A stretch of DNA of 64,000 bases from Segatella baroniae B14 (GCF_022024235.1 NZ_CP091799.1:1342001-1406000); one strand, 5' to 3'. Shown: positions 32,036 to 42,600, counted from the first letter of the stretch. Translations and numbers: made by a program. Notes: generated from the sequence alone by a model not told the origin.

Positions 32036-33880
32036 ATGGAAGAATATATTGTATCGGCACGTAAATATCGCCCGATGACATTTGCCTCAGTTGTGGGTCA
32101 GAGCGCACTCACCACGACTCTGAAAAATGCCGTAAAGAGCAAGAAATTAGCGCATGCTTATTTGTTCTGCGGTCCGCGAGGTGTCGGGAAAACGACATGT
32201 GCCCGTATCTTTGCCAAAGTCATAAATTGCGAAAATCCGAGAGAAGATGGTGAAGCTTGTAACGAATGTGAGAGTTGCAAGGCTTTTAATGAGGGGCGCT
32301 CATACAATATCTTTGAGCTTGATGCTGCCAGCAACAATTCGGTAGAAAACATCAAGACTCTGATGGAACAAACCCGCATTCCACCTCAGGTGGGTAAATA
32401 TAAGGTGTTTATCATCGATGAGGTTCATATGCTTTCTACGGCAGCGTTCAACGCTTTCCTCAAGACTTTGGAGGAACCGCCTGCTCATGTTATCTTTGTC
32501 CTTGCAACTACAGAGAAGCATAAGATTCTGCCTACTATTCTTTCTCGCTGTCAAATATATGACTTCGAGCGAATGACGGTACCTAATACCATCGCTCACC
32601 TCAAACAGATTGCTGATAAGGAAGGTATTACCTATGAAGATGCTGCTCTCGAAGTGATTGCAGAAAAAGCTGACGGCGGAATGCGCGATGCTCTGTCTAT
32701 ATTCGACCAAGTAGCCAGTTATAGTCAAGGTAATATTACCTACGAAAAAGTGATTGCCGACCTGAACGTTCTCGACAGTAATAATTATTTCAAACTGACA
32801 GACTTGGCGCTTGAGAATAAGGTAAGCGATGCGATGCTTTTGCTTAATTCTATTCTTGAAAAGGGATTTGATGGCAGTCATCTTATCAGTGGATTGGCTC
32901 AGCATATACGTAATGTGATGATGGCCAAGGACGAGGTTACCCTGCCACTCCTTGAAACTAGTGAGCAACAGAAAGTAAAGTTTAAGGAACAAGCTAAACG
33001 CTGTCCTTTACCTTTCTTATATAAAGCGCTCGACTTGATGAATCAATGCGACATTCATTATCGGGAAAGTTCCAGCAAACGATTATTAGTAGAACTCACT
33101 CTGATTCAGATCGCACAGATTACTCAACCAGAAGACAAGGATATACCCAGTGCGGGGCGTATGCCCCATAGATTAAAATCCCTGTTTAAACATATCATGA
33201 GTTCTCAGCCTAAACCTGCTCCACAGGTGGCGGGGGCTGAGCAAAGACCTATTACTGCTTCTCGTCATCAAGAGCGTACTTCTCCTATTGCTGTTACAGC
33301 TACAATCAAGTCGCCTGCATCAGCTCATGCCGGCCAGCAAGCTGAACCACAAAATTCACTTGCCAATGGTTCTGTTAATCCATCTATAGCGGCTCACTTT
33401 ATTAATTCATGGAAAAATCTTCAACAGAAGCCTGAACAACAGAATTCTATTGTTGCACAAGAAATAAAAGCAGCAGAAGAGCTCAAACAAAGTCAGGAAA
33501 AAGGTGAGCAGAATGTATTTACACAGGAAGATGTTGAGCGCGACTGGATGATTATGTGTAATCGTATGATTCTATATCCGCAATACATGGGTATTGCAGC
33601 CCGTATGAAGAATATGATACCTAAAATTGTCGATTTTCCGAATATCGAACTCGTTGTCGATAATGCTTTTCTTATAGATCAGATTGAGGAAGTTAAGAAT
33701 CGCATCAAGGCTACAATGATACAATTGCTTCATAATGCTGATGTCAGTTTTACCATCAGACTGGCGAAAGCCGAAGAGGCGGGTAAGATTCTTACCAAAC
33801 GGGAAGTATTCGAGAAAATATGTCGAGAACGCCCGGCTATAGAGCGACTCCGCAAGAGTCTTAATCTTGACTTAGCATAA
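32036..33880 (+). CDS. dnaX: DNA polymerase III subunits gamma and tau
   Basis: A 614-residue clamp-loader ATPase. The Walker A CGPRGVGKTTCARIF is at about 46-60, the zinc-binding cysteines lie in INCENPREDGEACNECESC at about 64-82, Walker B is IIDEVHMLS, and the SRC sensor is LSRCQIYDF. The C-terminal half holds a Pro/Gln-rich linker and a tau-like domain. I see no obvious slippery A-run that would force a gamma product. Predicted leader is about 14 bases. Confidence 0.95.
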   Translation: MEEYIVSARKYRPMTFASVVGQSALTTTLKNAVKSKKLAHAYLFCGPRGVGKTTCARIFAKVINCENPREDGEACNECESCKAFNEGRSYNIFELDAASNNSVENIKTLMEQTRIPPQVGKYKVFIIDEVHMLSTAAFNAFLKTLEEPPAHVIFVLATTEKHKILPTILSRCQIYDFERMTVPNTIAHLKQIADKEGITYEDAALEVIAEKADGGMRDALSIFDQVASYSQGNITYEKVIADLNVLDSNNYFKLTDLALENKVSDAMLLLNSILEKGFDGSHLISGLAQHIRNVMMAKDEVTLPLLETSEQQKVKFKEQAKRCPLPFLYKALDLMNQCDIHYRESSSKRLLVELTLIQIAQITQPEDKDIPSAGRMPHRLKSLFKHIMSSQPKPAPQVAGAEQRPITASRHQERTSPIAVTATIKSPASAHAGQQAEPQNSLANGSVNPSIAAHFINSWKNLQQKPEQQNSIVAQEIKAAEELKQSQEKGEQNVFTQEDVERDWMIMCNRMILYPQYMGIAARMKNMIPKIVDFPNIELVVDNAFLIDQIEEVKNRIKATMIQLLHNADVSFTIRLAKAEEAGKILTKREVFEKICRERPAIERLRKSLNLDLA

Positions 33881-33891
33881 TATCAAATAGT

Positions 33892-33931
33892 AAACGGGGA
33901 AATCCAAACTGATGGACTTCCCCGTTTTATT
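33892..33931. terminator. Bidirectional terminator between dnaX and asnA
   Basis: AAACGGGGAA (33892-33901) pairs with TTCCCCGTTT (33918-33927), extended inside by TCCA/TGGA, and is followed by TATTTTCC. Confidence 0.8.
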
Positions 33932-33954
33932 TTCCTCCCCTCTTCGAAAATAAA

Positions 33955-34992
33955 TCAAATCAATTTCATACCCATTTCTTCACATTCCTGGCGCATTTCT
34001 TCCGGCCAAATACTTGCCTGAATTTCGCCAATATGAGCTTTATGCAAAAGAACCATGCACAGACGACTCTGGCCAATACCACCACCGATACTCAATGGCA
34101 ACTTGTCCTTGAGAAGCTGCTGATGGAAATATAACTTTTCACGTTCTTCCTGACCTTCTAACTTCAGCTGACGAAGCAAACTCTCCTTATCTACACGAAT
34201 ACCCATAGAGCTCAACTCGAAGCTATGACCCAAAACAGGATACCAAATCAAAATATCACCATTCAAGCCTGCCTTACCATTCTCTGCTACCGTGCTCCAA
34301 TCATCATAGTCTGCTGCACGACCGTCGTGCTTTTCGCCATTGCTTAATTTAGCACCGATACCTTCGATAAATACAGCACCGTATTTTTTACAAATAGCAT
34401 CCTCACGCTCTTTTGGAGTAAGATCAGGATACATCTGCAACAAATCTTCACTATGTATGAAATGAATATCGTCTGGCAAGAAAGGCTTAATCTGTGGATA
34501 AGTTTCACAGGTAAGATATTCCGTACGACGAATAGCGCCATAAATACGTCGAACCACACTCTCAAGGAAAGTAATATTACGCTGAGGAGCATTAATTACA
34601 GCTTCCCAGTCCCACTGGTCTACATAGAGAGAATGTAGATTATCAAGTTCCTCATCCGCACGGATAGCATTCATATCAGTATAAATACCATAACCTGGTT
34701 CAATACCATATTCTGCCAATGTCAAGCGCTTCCACTTAGCAAGAGAATGAACCACCTCTGCTTTTGCATCACCCAAATCTTTTATTGGAAATGTAACAGG
34801 GCGCTCCACTCCATTCAGGTCATCATTAATGCCCAAACCTTTTAACACAAAAAGTGGAGCAGTAACACGACGAAGACGAAGCTCGGTAGAAAGATTCTGC
34901 TGAAAGAATTCTTTAATCAATTTAATACCTTGTTCCGTTTGGCGCATATCGAGGAGCGCTCTATATCCCTGTGGTTTAATCAGATTACTCAT
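33955..34992 (-). CDS. asnA: Aspartate-ammonia ligase (asparagine synthetase A)
   Basis: A 345-residue cytoplasmic enzyme making asparagine from aspartate, ammonia and ATP, related to class II aminoacyl-tRNA synthetases. ELRLRRVTAPLFVLKGLGINDDLNG, DQWDWEAVI, YPVLGHSFELSSMGIRVD and the C-terminal SIGGGIGQSRLCMVLL (class II motif 3-like) match AsnA over the full length, which is typical. Confidence 0.96.
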   Translation of the reverse strand: MSNLIKPQGYRALLDMRQTEQGIKLIKEFFQQNLSTELRLRRVTAPLFVLKGLGINDDLNGVERPVTFPIKDLGDAKAEVVHSLAKWKRLTLAEYGIEPGYGIYTDMNAIRADEELDNLHSLYVDQWDWEAVINAPQRNITFLESVVRRIYGAIRRTEYLTCETYPQIKPFLPDDIHFIHSEDLLQMYPDLTPKEREDAICKKYGAVFIEGIGAKLSNGEKHDGRAADYDDWSTVAENGKAGLNGDILIWYPVLGHSFELSSMGIRVDKESLLRQLKLEGQEEREKLYFHQQLLKDKLPLSIGGGIGQSRLCMVLLHKAHIGEIQASIWPEEMRQECEEMGMKLI

Positions 34993-35030
34993 ATTTTGAT
35001 TTTTAATCTAAATTTCTTTTATTTGCGATG

Positions 35031-35038
35031 CAAAGATA
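35031..35038 (-). promoter_or_regulatory. -7 promoter element for asnA
   Basis: TATCTTTG on the minus strand, 38 bases upstream of the asnA ATG. Confidence 0.65.
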
Positions 35039-35192
35039 GTACTTTATTATTAATTTGCAAGCAAAACGGAAGATTTTTTAGCAAAACGTATTAGAAATAA
35101 GTTATTATGTTACTATTTGTATTATATAATTCGAATAATTGCATTATTTTATGAAAAAAACAATTATTTTTGGACAATTCAAATATTTGTTG

Positions 35193-35200
35193 TACTTTTG
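35193..35200 (+). promoter_or_regulatory. -7 promoter element for tRNA-Arg
   Basis: TACTTTTG, 31 bases upstream of the tRNA 5-prime end. Confidence 0.55.
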
Positions 35201-35231
35201 CAAAAGTTATCACTTGATAGCTATCCAATAT

Positions 35232-35305
35232 GGCTCCGTAGCTTAGCTGAATAGAGCGTCAGATTCCGGTTCTGAAGGTCATGGGTTTGAATCCCATCGG
35301 AGTCA
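35232..35305 (+). tRNA. tRNA-Arg (anticodon CCG)
   Basis: A 74-nt cloverleaf. The acceptor GGCTCCG pairs with CGGAGTC (one G-T), the anticodon arm is TCAGA-TTCCGGT-TCTGA with CCG at the anticodon position, and the T arm is ATGGG-TTTGAAT-CCCAT. The 3-prime CCA is not encoded. An accessory region with remnants begins just after it. Confidence 0.93.
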
Positions 35306-35376
35306 CCTTATTACATATCGCATCCTTCTATTTTCTGATTATCAACTTTTATCCGGCTATCTTATTTCTAACAATA

Positions 35377-35559
35377 TCATAAACAGAAATAAATGTCGTT
35401 AATCTCTATTTTTGAGTCAATATCAGTAGCATATTCTGCCTGATTATTCAAAATGATATCAAGTAAGGCTATTAATTGCATTAATGTATCTTCATGCTCT
35501 TCAAAATCTATCAATTGTTCGAGGTGACCATCAACTAAATCCCCAAAGATAAAAGTATG
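35377..35559 (-). pseudogene. Gene remnant without start codon
   Basis: About 60 codons of protein-like frame (GDLVDGHLEQLIDFEEHEDT, then LMQLIALLDIIL and ending IYFCL) run from an in-frame TAG in the 22-bp repeat zone to a TGA. The helix-friendly, acidic composition looks like real coding sequence, but there is no plausible start and no promoter. The upstream half was probably lost when the repeats formed. Family unknown. Confidence 0.4.
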
Positions 35560-35664
35560 CTATTAATCACTCGTAAGTATGCTATTAATCCTTCATATCT
35601 ATGCTATTAATCACTCGTAAGTATGCATTGAATGATCACGTAACCATAGCATCGAATACTACAA
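35555..35664. repeat. 22-bp tandem repeat array
   Basis: GTATGCTATTAATCACTCGTAA (22 bp, core TATGCTATTAATC) recurs at exact 22-bp steps starting at 35555, 35577 and 35599, with two degraded copies at 35621 and 35643. There are no constant spacers, so it is not a CRISPR. The remaining intergenic sequence to 35800 shows no gene. Confidence 0.75.
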
Positions 35665-35801
35665 GCATAAAAAACAGCACAACTTCCTAATTAATAAGTC
35701 ATTACATATTAGCCATAAGCCTCATATTTACCCTCAGATTTAAAGTTCCTGAAAAAAATGCAAATCTCATGATACTTTTTGTAAAGTATTTAATTAATAA
35801 T

Positions 35802-35809
35802 TATCTTTG
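35802..35809 (+). promoter_or_regulatory. -7 promoter element for the DUF4251 gene
   Basis: TATCTTTG, 23 bases before the ATG at 35833. Confidence 0.65.
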
Positions 35810-35832
35810 TACCGATTTCTAAAGACATCAGT

Positions 35833-36315
35833 ATGAAGAAGTTAACAGTTATTCTCATGGCAGCCACACTTTGTTGTGGATGCGTATCACAAAAGTCATC
35901 AACAAAGGTTGAGCGATTCGAACAAGATGCCCAACTGATACAAGCGGCTCTCAACGAACATAAATTCACCGTGGAAGTTGATCACGTATATCCTTCCCGC
36001 TTTCCAGCTCAACACTTAGATTATGGCTACGAGATCACCGTTCGTAACGACAGTCTGATTTCTTACCTTCCCTATTTTGGGCGAGCCTACAGTTTACCGT
36101 ATGGTGGTGGTAAAGGATTAAATTTTAAAGCCCGTATATCACAATATCAAACTAAGCGAATCAAAAAAGATTTGACCCGAATCGACTTGACCGCACAGAA
36201 TGAAGAGGATATTTACCAATATCAAGTGGAAATATTCGATAATGGTTCTGCCGATATCCAAGTCTTATCACGCCAACGTGAGTCTATACGATTTACCGGG
36301 ACTTTTAAAAAATAG
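35833..36315 (+). CDS. DUF4251 lipoprotein
   Basis: A 160-residue lipoprotein (lipobox-like LCCGC, Cys17). VDHVYPSRFPAQHLDYGYEITVRND, SYLPYFGRAY and YGGGKGLNF match the DUF4251 family of Bacteroidales periplasmic or outer-membrane proteins, which adopt a beta-rich fold of unknown function. It sits alone between two tRNA genes. Confidence 0.85.
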   Translation: MKKLTVILMAATLCCGCVSQKSSTKVERFEQDAQLIQAALNEHKFTVEVDHVYPSRFPAQHLDYGYEITVRNDSLISYLPYFGRAYSLPYGGGKGLNFKARISQYQTKRIKKDLTRIDLTAQNEEDIYQYQVEIFDNGSADIQVLSRQRESIRFTGTFKK

Positions 36316-36430
36316 TCCTAACATATCCCCTTTTGAGCTCATAAGCCCTATTTTTTCAAGAAAAAACACTTTTTTGACGAAAAAACTAAAAATAATTGGA
36401 TAAAAGTTTGGCGGTTTCGAATAAAAGCTC

Positions 36431-36438
36431 TATCTTTG
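36431..36438 (+). promoter_or_regulatory. -7 promoter element for tRNA-Val
   Basis: TATCTTTG, 20 bases before the tRNA 5-prime end. Confidence 0.65.
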
Positions 36439-36458
36439 CACTCGCTTTTAAGAAGTAA

Positions 36459-36533
36459 GGGCGTTTAGCTCAGTTGGTTTAGAGCATCTGCCTTACAAGC
36501 AGAGGGTCGGCGGTTCGAATCCGTCAACGCCCA
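36459..36533 (+). tRNA. tRNA-Val (anticodon TAC)
   Basis: A 75-nt cloverleaf. The acceptor GGGCGTT pairs with AACGCCC, the anticodon arm is TCTGC-CTTACAA-GCAGA with TAC, and the T arm is CGGCG-GTTCGAAT-CCGTC with an imperfect stem. CCA is not encoded. It marks the left edge of the accessory region. Confidence 0.95.
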
Positions 36534-36537
36534 CAAG

Positions 36538-36572
36538 AAAGGACTTTGAATAATTATTCAAGGTCCTTTTTA
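36538..36572 (+). terminator. Terminator of tRNA-Val
   Basis: AAAGGAC-TTTGAAT and ATTCAA-GGTCCTTTTT form an interrupted stem ending in a T-tract. Confidence 0.75.
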
Positions 36573-36577
36573 TTTTA

Positions 36578-36812
36578 CTAGAACTCCACTAAAAGAATAG
36601 CCCCGTTCTCTAGCGACAGCAATATCTTGCAATCTAATTCAATATACTTAGGCTTTCTTTTAATGGGTCTACATCCAGATAAGAAGACAAATTCGCTATC
36701 ATACTCTACTCCTCTTACCTTACGCTGTTCATAGCTCAGATGCACGGAAGAGTAACAGAGTTTAATAAACTCTGAAAATCAACCCTTCCACAGCTTGTTT
36801 CGAAATTTAATT
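36578..36812 (-). pseudogene. Frameshifted gene remnant downstream of the barrel gene
   Basis: Two overlapping frames look coding: an upstream piece (KLNFETSCGRVDFQ, about 36812-36770) and a downstream piece from about 36778 to a stop at 36578 (EFIKLCYSSVHLSYEQRK, then VEYDSEFVFLSGCRP and LENGAILLVEF). Neither has a start codon, and a shift of frame near 36775 would join them. It lies between the barrel gene and tRNA-Val, where debris of an insertion is expected. Family unknown. Confidence 0.4.
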
Positions 36813-36835
36813 TATAAGAAATCTATCTATTATCA

Positions 36836-39073
36836 TTATTCATATTTTTTGTCTACATTTATATAGATATCTTTTTTATTAGATTTCTTTCCTTTATTGA
36901 AATTATATGTAAATGACAAAAGAACCTTTTGCACATCTATTTTTTGATATGTCGTAATCGTCTTTTTATCAGAACAGATATATCTTTCATCATCCATCTT
37001 ACCAAATGGATAGACATAAATAAGATATAGTTTCATCCGCTTATTGACTTTATAAGTCAACTGAGCCAAATTCGTATTTGACGGTTTAATATATCCATTA
37101 TAGCTTAACTGCTTGCCATTATGTATATATTGTAATGTAATAGCCCATTTTTTTGCCAAGCTCCAATAACTTACTAATTGCCAATCAATCGTGTTTAAAC
37201 ATTTGTTATAATAGCTATTTTCAGAGATGTATTGTCTATAACCACAAACATTAGCGTTTACTATCCACCAACTGAACAGATTATCAGAAAAAGACAATTC
37301 TGTTCCCCATTCCTGATATTTCTTCAGGTTGTCATTATATACAAGAGAACCATCCAGATAGTTTTCTTCCATAGAAACAATTTTGTTCTTTATTTGCTTA
37401 TAGTAAGGAGTAAGCGACACATAAAGATTTCCCTTAGAGAAACTATACTCACATGATATTTTATCGGTTCTAACTGGTTTTAAATCAGGTGTTCCCTTTG
37501 AATAAATTCCTGGTGTTTCTTCCTTTACAAAAGGCAAGAGTGACCATAAAGTAGGCTCTTTAATGTGTGAAGAATATGCAAAAGTAATATTATGATGAAT
37601 ATTCCATGCATAAGACAACATAAACTTCGGGAATATATTAAAGTTCTTTACTTCTTGTCCCTCATCAAATTTTCTCTGGTAGCTATACATATTTAATCCA
37701 CCGTTTATTGTTATGTGGTTATTTGCTATGTAATTACATTCGGCATAAAGGGAATATGTATTTCCATGATATCCACCACTAAACAACTTTTCGGAATTTA
37801 CATAACTACCACGATTACTAACATGCTCATATTTGAAACCTGAGTTTAATTCTGCTTTTGAAGCTATCTTAGTATTATATTCAGCATTAAATCTATAACT
37901 ATCCTTCAAGGTATTTTGAAATGTTTGTATCTGTGAAAGAAAATATTCATCTTCATCTTTTATATTTTCATTATTGTAACTAACCTCAACTAGAGCTTGT
38001 CTGACAGAATCTTTATATGATACAAAAGCCTTGTAGTTCTGCGTGTTAAAACGCTCATGATAGCCATTGTATTTTCTATGATCTAACTCATATTCCTTTT
38101 TGGCATTTTCACGGAACAAACTTAAATAGCCCTCTGCACCAAACTGAACCTTTGAGGAAGGATTATAGGTATAACCAGCAAATAGTTCGTTATCTTTCCA
38201 GCTATAAGGATTAGATTTAATTTCAGCAAATGTTTTTGTTGCTTCAGACAAATCAAATTTTGTGTTTGTTGTATGGGCTATAAGATCTCTGTAATGCATG
38301 CGATATCCAAACATAACAGAATTTTTACCCTTTTCAAGATTTAGATTAGCCTTTGTATCATACCAACTATTATCAACAGAAGCCTTTGGACTTATCAAAA
38401 GAGTCAAGCCGTCAGTTCTTTTAGTAATGATGTTTATTGCTGCTGAATAATTCTCATTAGCATATTTACTTGGTATATGATAACTAACTATTACCTTCTG
38501 TACTGATCCTGATGGAATTAGATCCAACATGCTTTTATGAGAAATTTTTACGCCATCTTTAAGTAGCAATACATTACTGTTGCCTTTTACATATACATTA
38601 CTATTGCAATCAACAAACAAAGTTGGTATTTTTTCCAGTATTTCAGATGTAAGGTCGCATTGTTTCTTTAAATTTTCACTTACAAGATATTCCATATTTA
38701 AGCGATTTATCGCCTTTGTCCGTATTCCTTTCACCTGAACTTCAGAAAGATTATATCCGCTTGGATTCAATTGTACTCGAATATTATCAGCAGGTGTAGA
38801 CAAAATGCTTTTCTTCTCGTAAGTCAAATGCGAAAAATTAAGCATATAGTTATTGTTTAAATCGCCTTGAAATGAAATAGAGAAATGTCCTAAAGAATCG
38901 GTAATAGCACTACCTAAATAAGTAGAATCTTGACGTAATAAATTGATATTTACAAATTCAACGGGTTGATTATCATTTGCATCAAGAATAAAACCTGAGA
39001 AACGAACTTCGTTTTGTGCAAACCCCGAAGCAATGCATAAAGTAAGTACAAGTAATAGAAAAATATTTTTCAC
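36836..39073 (-). CDS. Outer-membrane beta-barrel protein of the TonB-receptor type
   Basis: A 745-residue protein. A signal peptide (ending SGFAQ) precedes a carboxypeptidase-regulatory-like domain at about 24-105 (FSGFILDANDNQPVEFVNI), a plug at about 110-220 (EILEKIPTLFVDC, VYVKGNSNVLLLKDGVK, YSAAINIITKR) and a barrel of about 500 residues. This is the OMP_b-brl_3 family layout. The start is GTG, 11 bases after the truncated regulator remnant. Base composition is clearly more AT-rich than its right neighbour. It has lost its presumed intact regulator, so expression is uncertain. Ligand unknown. Confidence 0.85.
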   Translation of the reverse strand: MKNIFLLLVLTLCIASGFAQNEVRFSGFILDANDNQPVEFVNINLLRQDSTYLGSAITDSLGHFSISFQGDLNNNYMLNFSHLTYEKKSILSTPADNIRVQLNPSGYNLSEVQVKGIRTKAINRLNMEYLVSENLKKQCDLTSEILEKIPTLFVDCNSNVYVKGNSNVLLLKDGVKISHKSMLDLIPSGSVQKVIVSYHIPSKYANENYSAAINIITKRTDGLTLLISPKASVDNSWYDTKANLNLEKGKNSVMFGYRMHYRDLIAHTTNTKFDLSEATKTFAEIKSNPYSWKDNELFAGYTYNPSSKVQFGAEGYLSLFRENAKKEYELDHRKYNGYHERFNTQNYKAFVSYKDSVRQALVEVSYNNENIKDEDEYFLSQIQTFQNTLKDSYRFNAEYNTKIASKAELNSGFKYEHVSNRGSYVNSEKLFSGGYHGNTYSLYAECNYIANNHITINGGLNMYSYQRKFDEGQEVKNFNIFPKFMLSYAWNIHHNITFAYSSHIKEPTLWSLLPFVKEETPGIYSKGTPDLKPVRTDKISCEYSFSKGNLYVSLTPYYKQIKNKIVSMEENYLDGSLVYNDNLKKYQEWGTELSFSDNLFSWWIVNANVCGYRQYISENSYYNKCLNTIDWQLVSYWSLAKKWAITLQYIHNGKQLSYNGYIKPSNTNLAQLTYKVNKRMKLYLIYVYPFGKMDDERYICSDKKTITTYQKIDVQKVLLSFTYNFNKGKKSNKKDIYINVDKKYE

Positions 39074-39084
39074 TTTTTAAAATT

Positions 39085-39460
39085 TTATAGTTCAAATAGG
39101 AATATCGAATGTCGCCATCGGAGAGACTTGTCGTTTCTCGTTCGTTGACGCAGCAAAAGTAGGGAATATTTCAGGCACTGCCGAATGATGGAATCCGATT
39201 CAAGGGCTCCGCCTTTCTGGCTGTTGAGTCGGATACGCAGCAAGGCGAACTTGTTCTTTTCACCGGCACCATCCAGGTCAGAATAGTTTATCTCATTGAG
39301 TACAAGACTTGCAGAATCAGTATTATTGTTATCAAGTAGATTTTCCACTGCCTGCAACTTCACGTCTTGACTTCCGCCACAAGCCCAAAAAACAGGAAAT
39401 AACAGAAATAATTATAAATACGGTCCTAATTCGCTTCAATAAACACATCTCTCCAAACAT
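39085..39460 (-). pseudogene. Truncated and frameshifted TPR regulator (N-terminal fragment)
   Basis: The fragment aligns with the start of the intact regulator at 43024-44610: VENLLDNNNTDSA, then EINYSDLDGAGEKNKFALLR and SDSIIRQCLKY match VERYLDKQENDSA, TINYSELYDDDSKNTYALLR and SDTIINQCLKH. The homology ends there, so TPRs, membrane segment and DNA-binding domain are missing. The lipoprotein signal (MCLLKRIRTVFIIISVISC) is in another frame: an extra base in the six-A run at 39387-39392 separates it from FWACGGSQ. A consensus -7 box remains upstream. Confidence 0.75.
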
Positions 39461-39467
39461 TTTGCTG

Positions 39468-39475
39468 CAAAGATA
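39468..39475 (-). promoter_or_regulatory. -7 promoter element of the truncated regulator
   Basis: TATCTTTG on the minus strand, 7-20 bases before the two candidate ATG codons at 39460 and 39448. Confidence 0.6.
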
Positions 39476-39608
39476 ACAAAATCTAAGAAAGACAGCAACA
39501 AAACAACCAGAATATTAGGAAAATCCAAATAAAAATACAAAATTATTATTCAAGTCTTCCAACGATAATACCGTTGATCCGCGCGAGATAATCTCATATC
39601 TTTTAGAC

Positions 39609-42600
39609 TTATTTCATGATGGAACTTGGATAAATTCTGCTAGAGTTGTTACCTTCTGGATTCACCTTTTTTCCGACATTCAATCGCCAAGCAACTTTCA
39701 GGTAAGCATTTGCTTGCTCCATCTTGTCGAATGTGGAGCGAGTGTAACCATAATAGATGTCGGAATAGGTCGACTTTAGGTAATTACGTGGAGAAAACAG
39801 GTTGTTGCCTCCAACCTCCAGGAGCCATCGTCCTATATTATATTTAGCATTGATACCCCATCTAAAGAAATCCTTTTCTTCGATTCCCGTATTCTCGAGA
39901 CGATTCTCCTTCATCTTTCCATAGACATTGAGCATCATGTTCTTATATGTATATGTGACATCGAGTCTCACCCTCCATGTATCCTTGTTCTTGTCAAGAT
40001 AGCCATTGAAATCATTGTGGATATAAGCAAGCTCCGATTTCAGTGCGAGAGCACTGGTAATGTTCCAAGTACCAAAGAATACGGCGAGATACTGATGAAG
40101 GTCAGCATCAGAGGTATATGTAGAGACCATGACATTGTCTTCGACAACGAATCGTGGAACCGCCAGATGCATATAAGTGTTGTTGATGAGCATCAACTGG
40201 TAATTGAAATTCTTCAAGAACACATTATAGGCGAGGCCGACATTGTAGATGCGTGTGATATTCTGCTCTGCATTTCCCCGATGCTGGAGGAAAGGATTCC
40301 TGCCAAGGCTAACCTGATTAAAGGTGTTCAAGGTAGGGAAACTGTTGCCCACGTTGGCGTTGAGAGTGAAAACGTGACTCTTGAACGGAGTGTATCGTAG
40401 TGTGACGCTTGCCCTTGGCAGCAGCTTGCTGGTCTTAACAGCCCCCTCTAAACGATACAAGAGCCATGACGATCCGGCCTGGAGGTTCAGTATGAGACTC
40501 TTGCTGAAATTATTCATATAGCCCGCCTGGAGTATTCCCTCGTTCGAATAGAAGCGCTGACCAAGGTCGATGCTTCCCGTATAGCGGGCGTTACTCCTCG
40601 TGTAATTGTTTGTCATCAGTAGGCTAAATTTCTGAGTCTTAACCATTTTACTATAGCTGACGAAGTTTTTCCACTGCCAGATATCCTCTTTGACATTGGA
40701 AAGGAAACGATAGTCTTCTTCCTGGATGTCGCCACCGTAACGGTTGTTGCCATAAGAGAAATCCACATTCACCGACAGCATCTGGCCTCGACCTAAGATA
40801 AAATTGCCAAAAGCGTTGACCTCGGGATAAAAGCTACGTGAAGAGCTGCCATCGCTCAGGATTCGCGATGTCTTATCCCCAGAATCGTCAACAGTAACCT
40901 TTCCTGAAATCACCTGAAAAGGATCTTCGTTACGCACCATTGATACCTTGACACCCAGATTATAAGTTCTTGCAGACTTCGTGACATTGAGCTGAAGATA
41001 CTGGTTATTATTCTTATAACGATTACCAAGAATATCCGTGGAACGCAGAATGCTACGGCCAGGGAAAGCATAGTTCTCCCACTCATGTGAACCAGCATTG
41101 CCAAAGTTAGAAAGATCATTGCCGGCGAACAGGCTTATTTTAGAATGTTCGAGGTTCCATTGCGCTGTGGCATTAAAGGTATTCCTCATATAGCCTATAT
41201 ACTGCGTATCATCAAAAGCATAGTAAGCACCACTAGTGCTTGTACGGGTGATGATGTTCAAAGAGACAGGGTCGTTGATAAACTTGCCCGAAGGGATGTC
41301 GATATAGTCTATGCGCACGATGGAACTAGGCTTGATATTTCTTAGCTCTGCATCATTGGCCTTCTCGCCATTAATGTAGATAGCTACCTTCTGTCCAAGC
41401 CTGGTAACACTTCCACTTCGACGATCCACGTCAAGACCAGGAATCATTATGCCATAAATGACATCATAGCCATCAGTAGATAGCTTCAACTGTCCTTTCT
41501 GGGGAATTATCGTCATGCCATCGTTCTTCTTGATGATTTTGTCCGCCTTAATCTCAACGGCGCTGAGGGTAAAGGTGCTATCCTCCATATGTAGTCTTAA
41601 GGAATCACCTTGTTGCTGTGCATCTGCATCGGGAACCACGACAAAGAGCATAGCTACAGCTGCCATAATTTTCTTGGAACTGATATACTTGATATTTGCT
41701 ATAAGTTGTGCTATGAACATTTTAAAGATGGAAAAATATGTAATGGCTATACATGCCATGAAAATCAATTGTGGAATGAGATATGAAACAAACTCCCAGT
41801 TGACCTCATCTGAGGAAATACTGGAGAGTACCTGCTGATACCAGTGAGGTATGTTTTGAACGAAATGCCAGGTGAACATTGGCATCCAGAAAAACAATAC
41901 AAACCCGATGAACAATATCGAGACGATAGAATACACGATCGAGACGTAGCGGGTAGACTTGGAATAATACATGAAGGCAGGCTTCTCACCACCACTTTTC
42001 CCAAAAAGGCGCTTGATACAATACATAAGGTACTCGATACCTTTTTTGCGCAGGTTAGGAACTCCCAACAAATCAGAAAGTATCCAATAGCCATCGAACT
42101 TGAAGAGCGGGTTGAGCACCAATATGAAATTCAAGTTAAACGAGAGCAGGATATATGCGAGAAGATCGTTTCGAGTAATGTTATAGACTATATAGATAGG
42201 TATAAGGAGAAGCATCTGAAAATAGACGCCACCAAGGTTGACTACGATACGCTTGCCACGGGACAGATGCCAGACGTTGGACACGTCTGCATAGAATACC
42301 AACATATTCAAGTACACGCAGATGCCAATAGCTCCTGGAGGGAGGTTGTAGTAACAACAAGCGGAGGCATGACCGAACTCATGAAAGAGCGTGGATAGTA
42401 AGATTGCAACATATACCACCACCAGCGTCGTGAGGTTCACCTTTTCAAGCGTCAGGTATTCTCCTCCCGTGGAGAATAAGAATGCCGTGAGTAGGGCAAA
42501 ATTGATTGCCAGTACAACATAATAAAACTTGAAAGCGAACAACGACTTGAGCGAACGACCAATCTTTGCAACCCTTATCTTGTCGATAATCTCTTTCTTG

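Noticed and set aside
35555..35664. 22-bp repeats as a CRISPR array
   Set aside because: The units are directly adjacent with no constant-length spacers, and no cas genes are in the window.
40017..42398. Several rightward open frames (127, 107 and 184 residues) opposite the peptidase-barrel gene
   Set aside because: They are antisense shadows of a strongly coding frame; no signal peptides, motifs or promoters.
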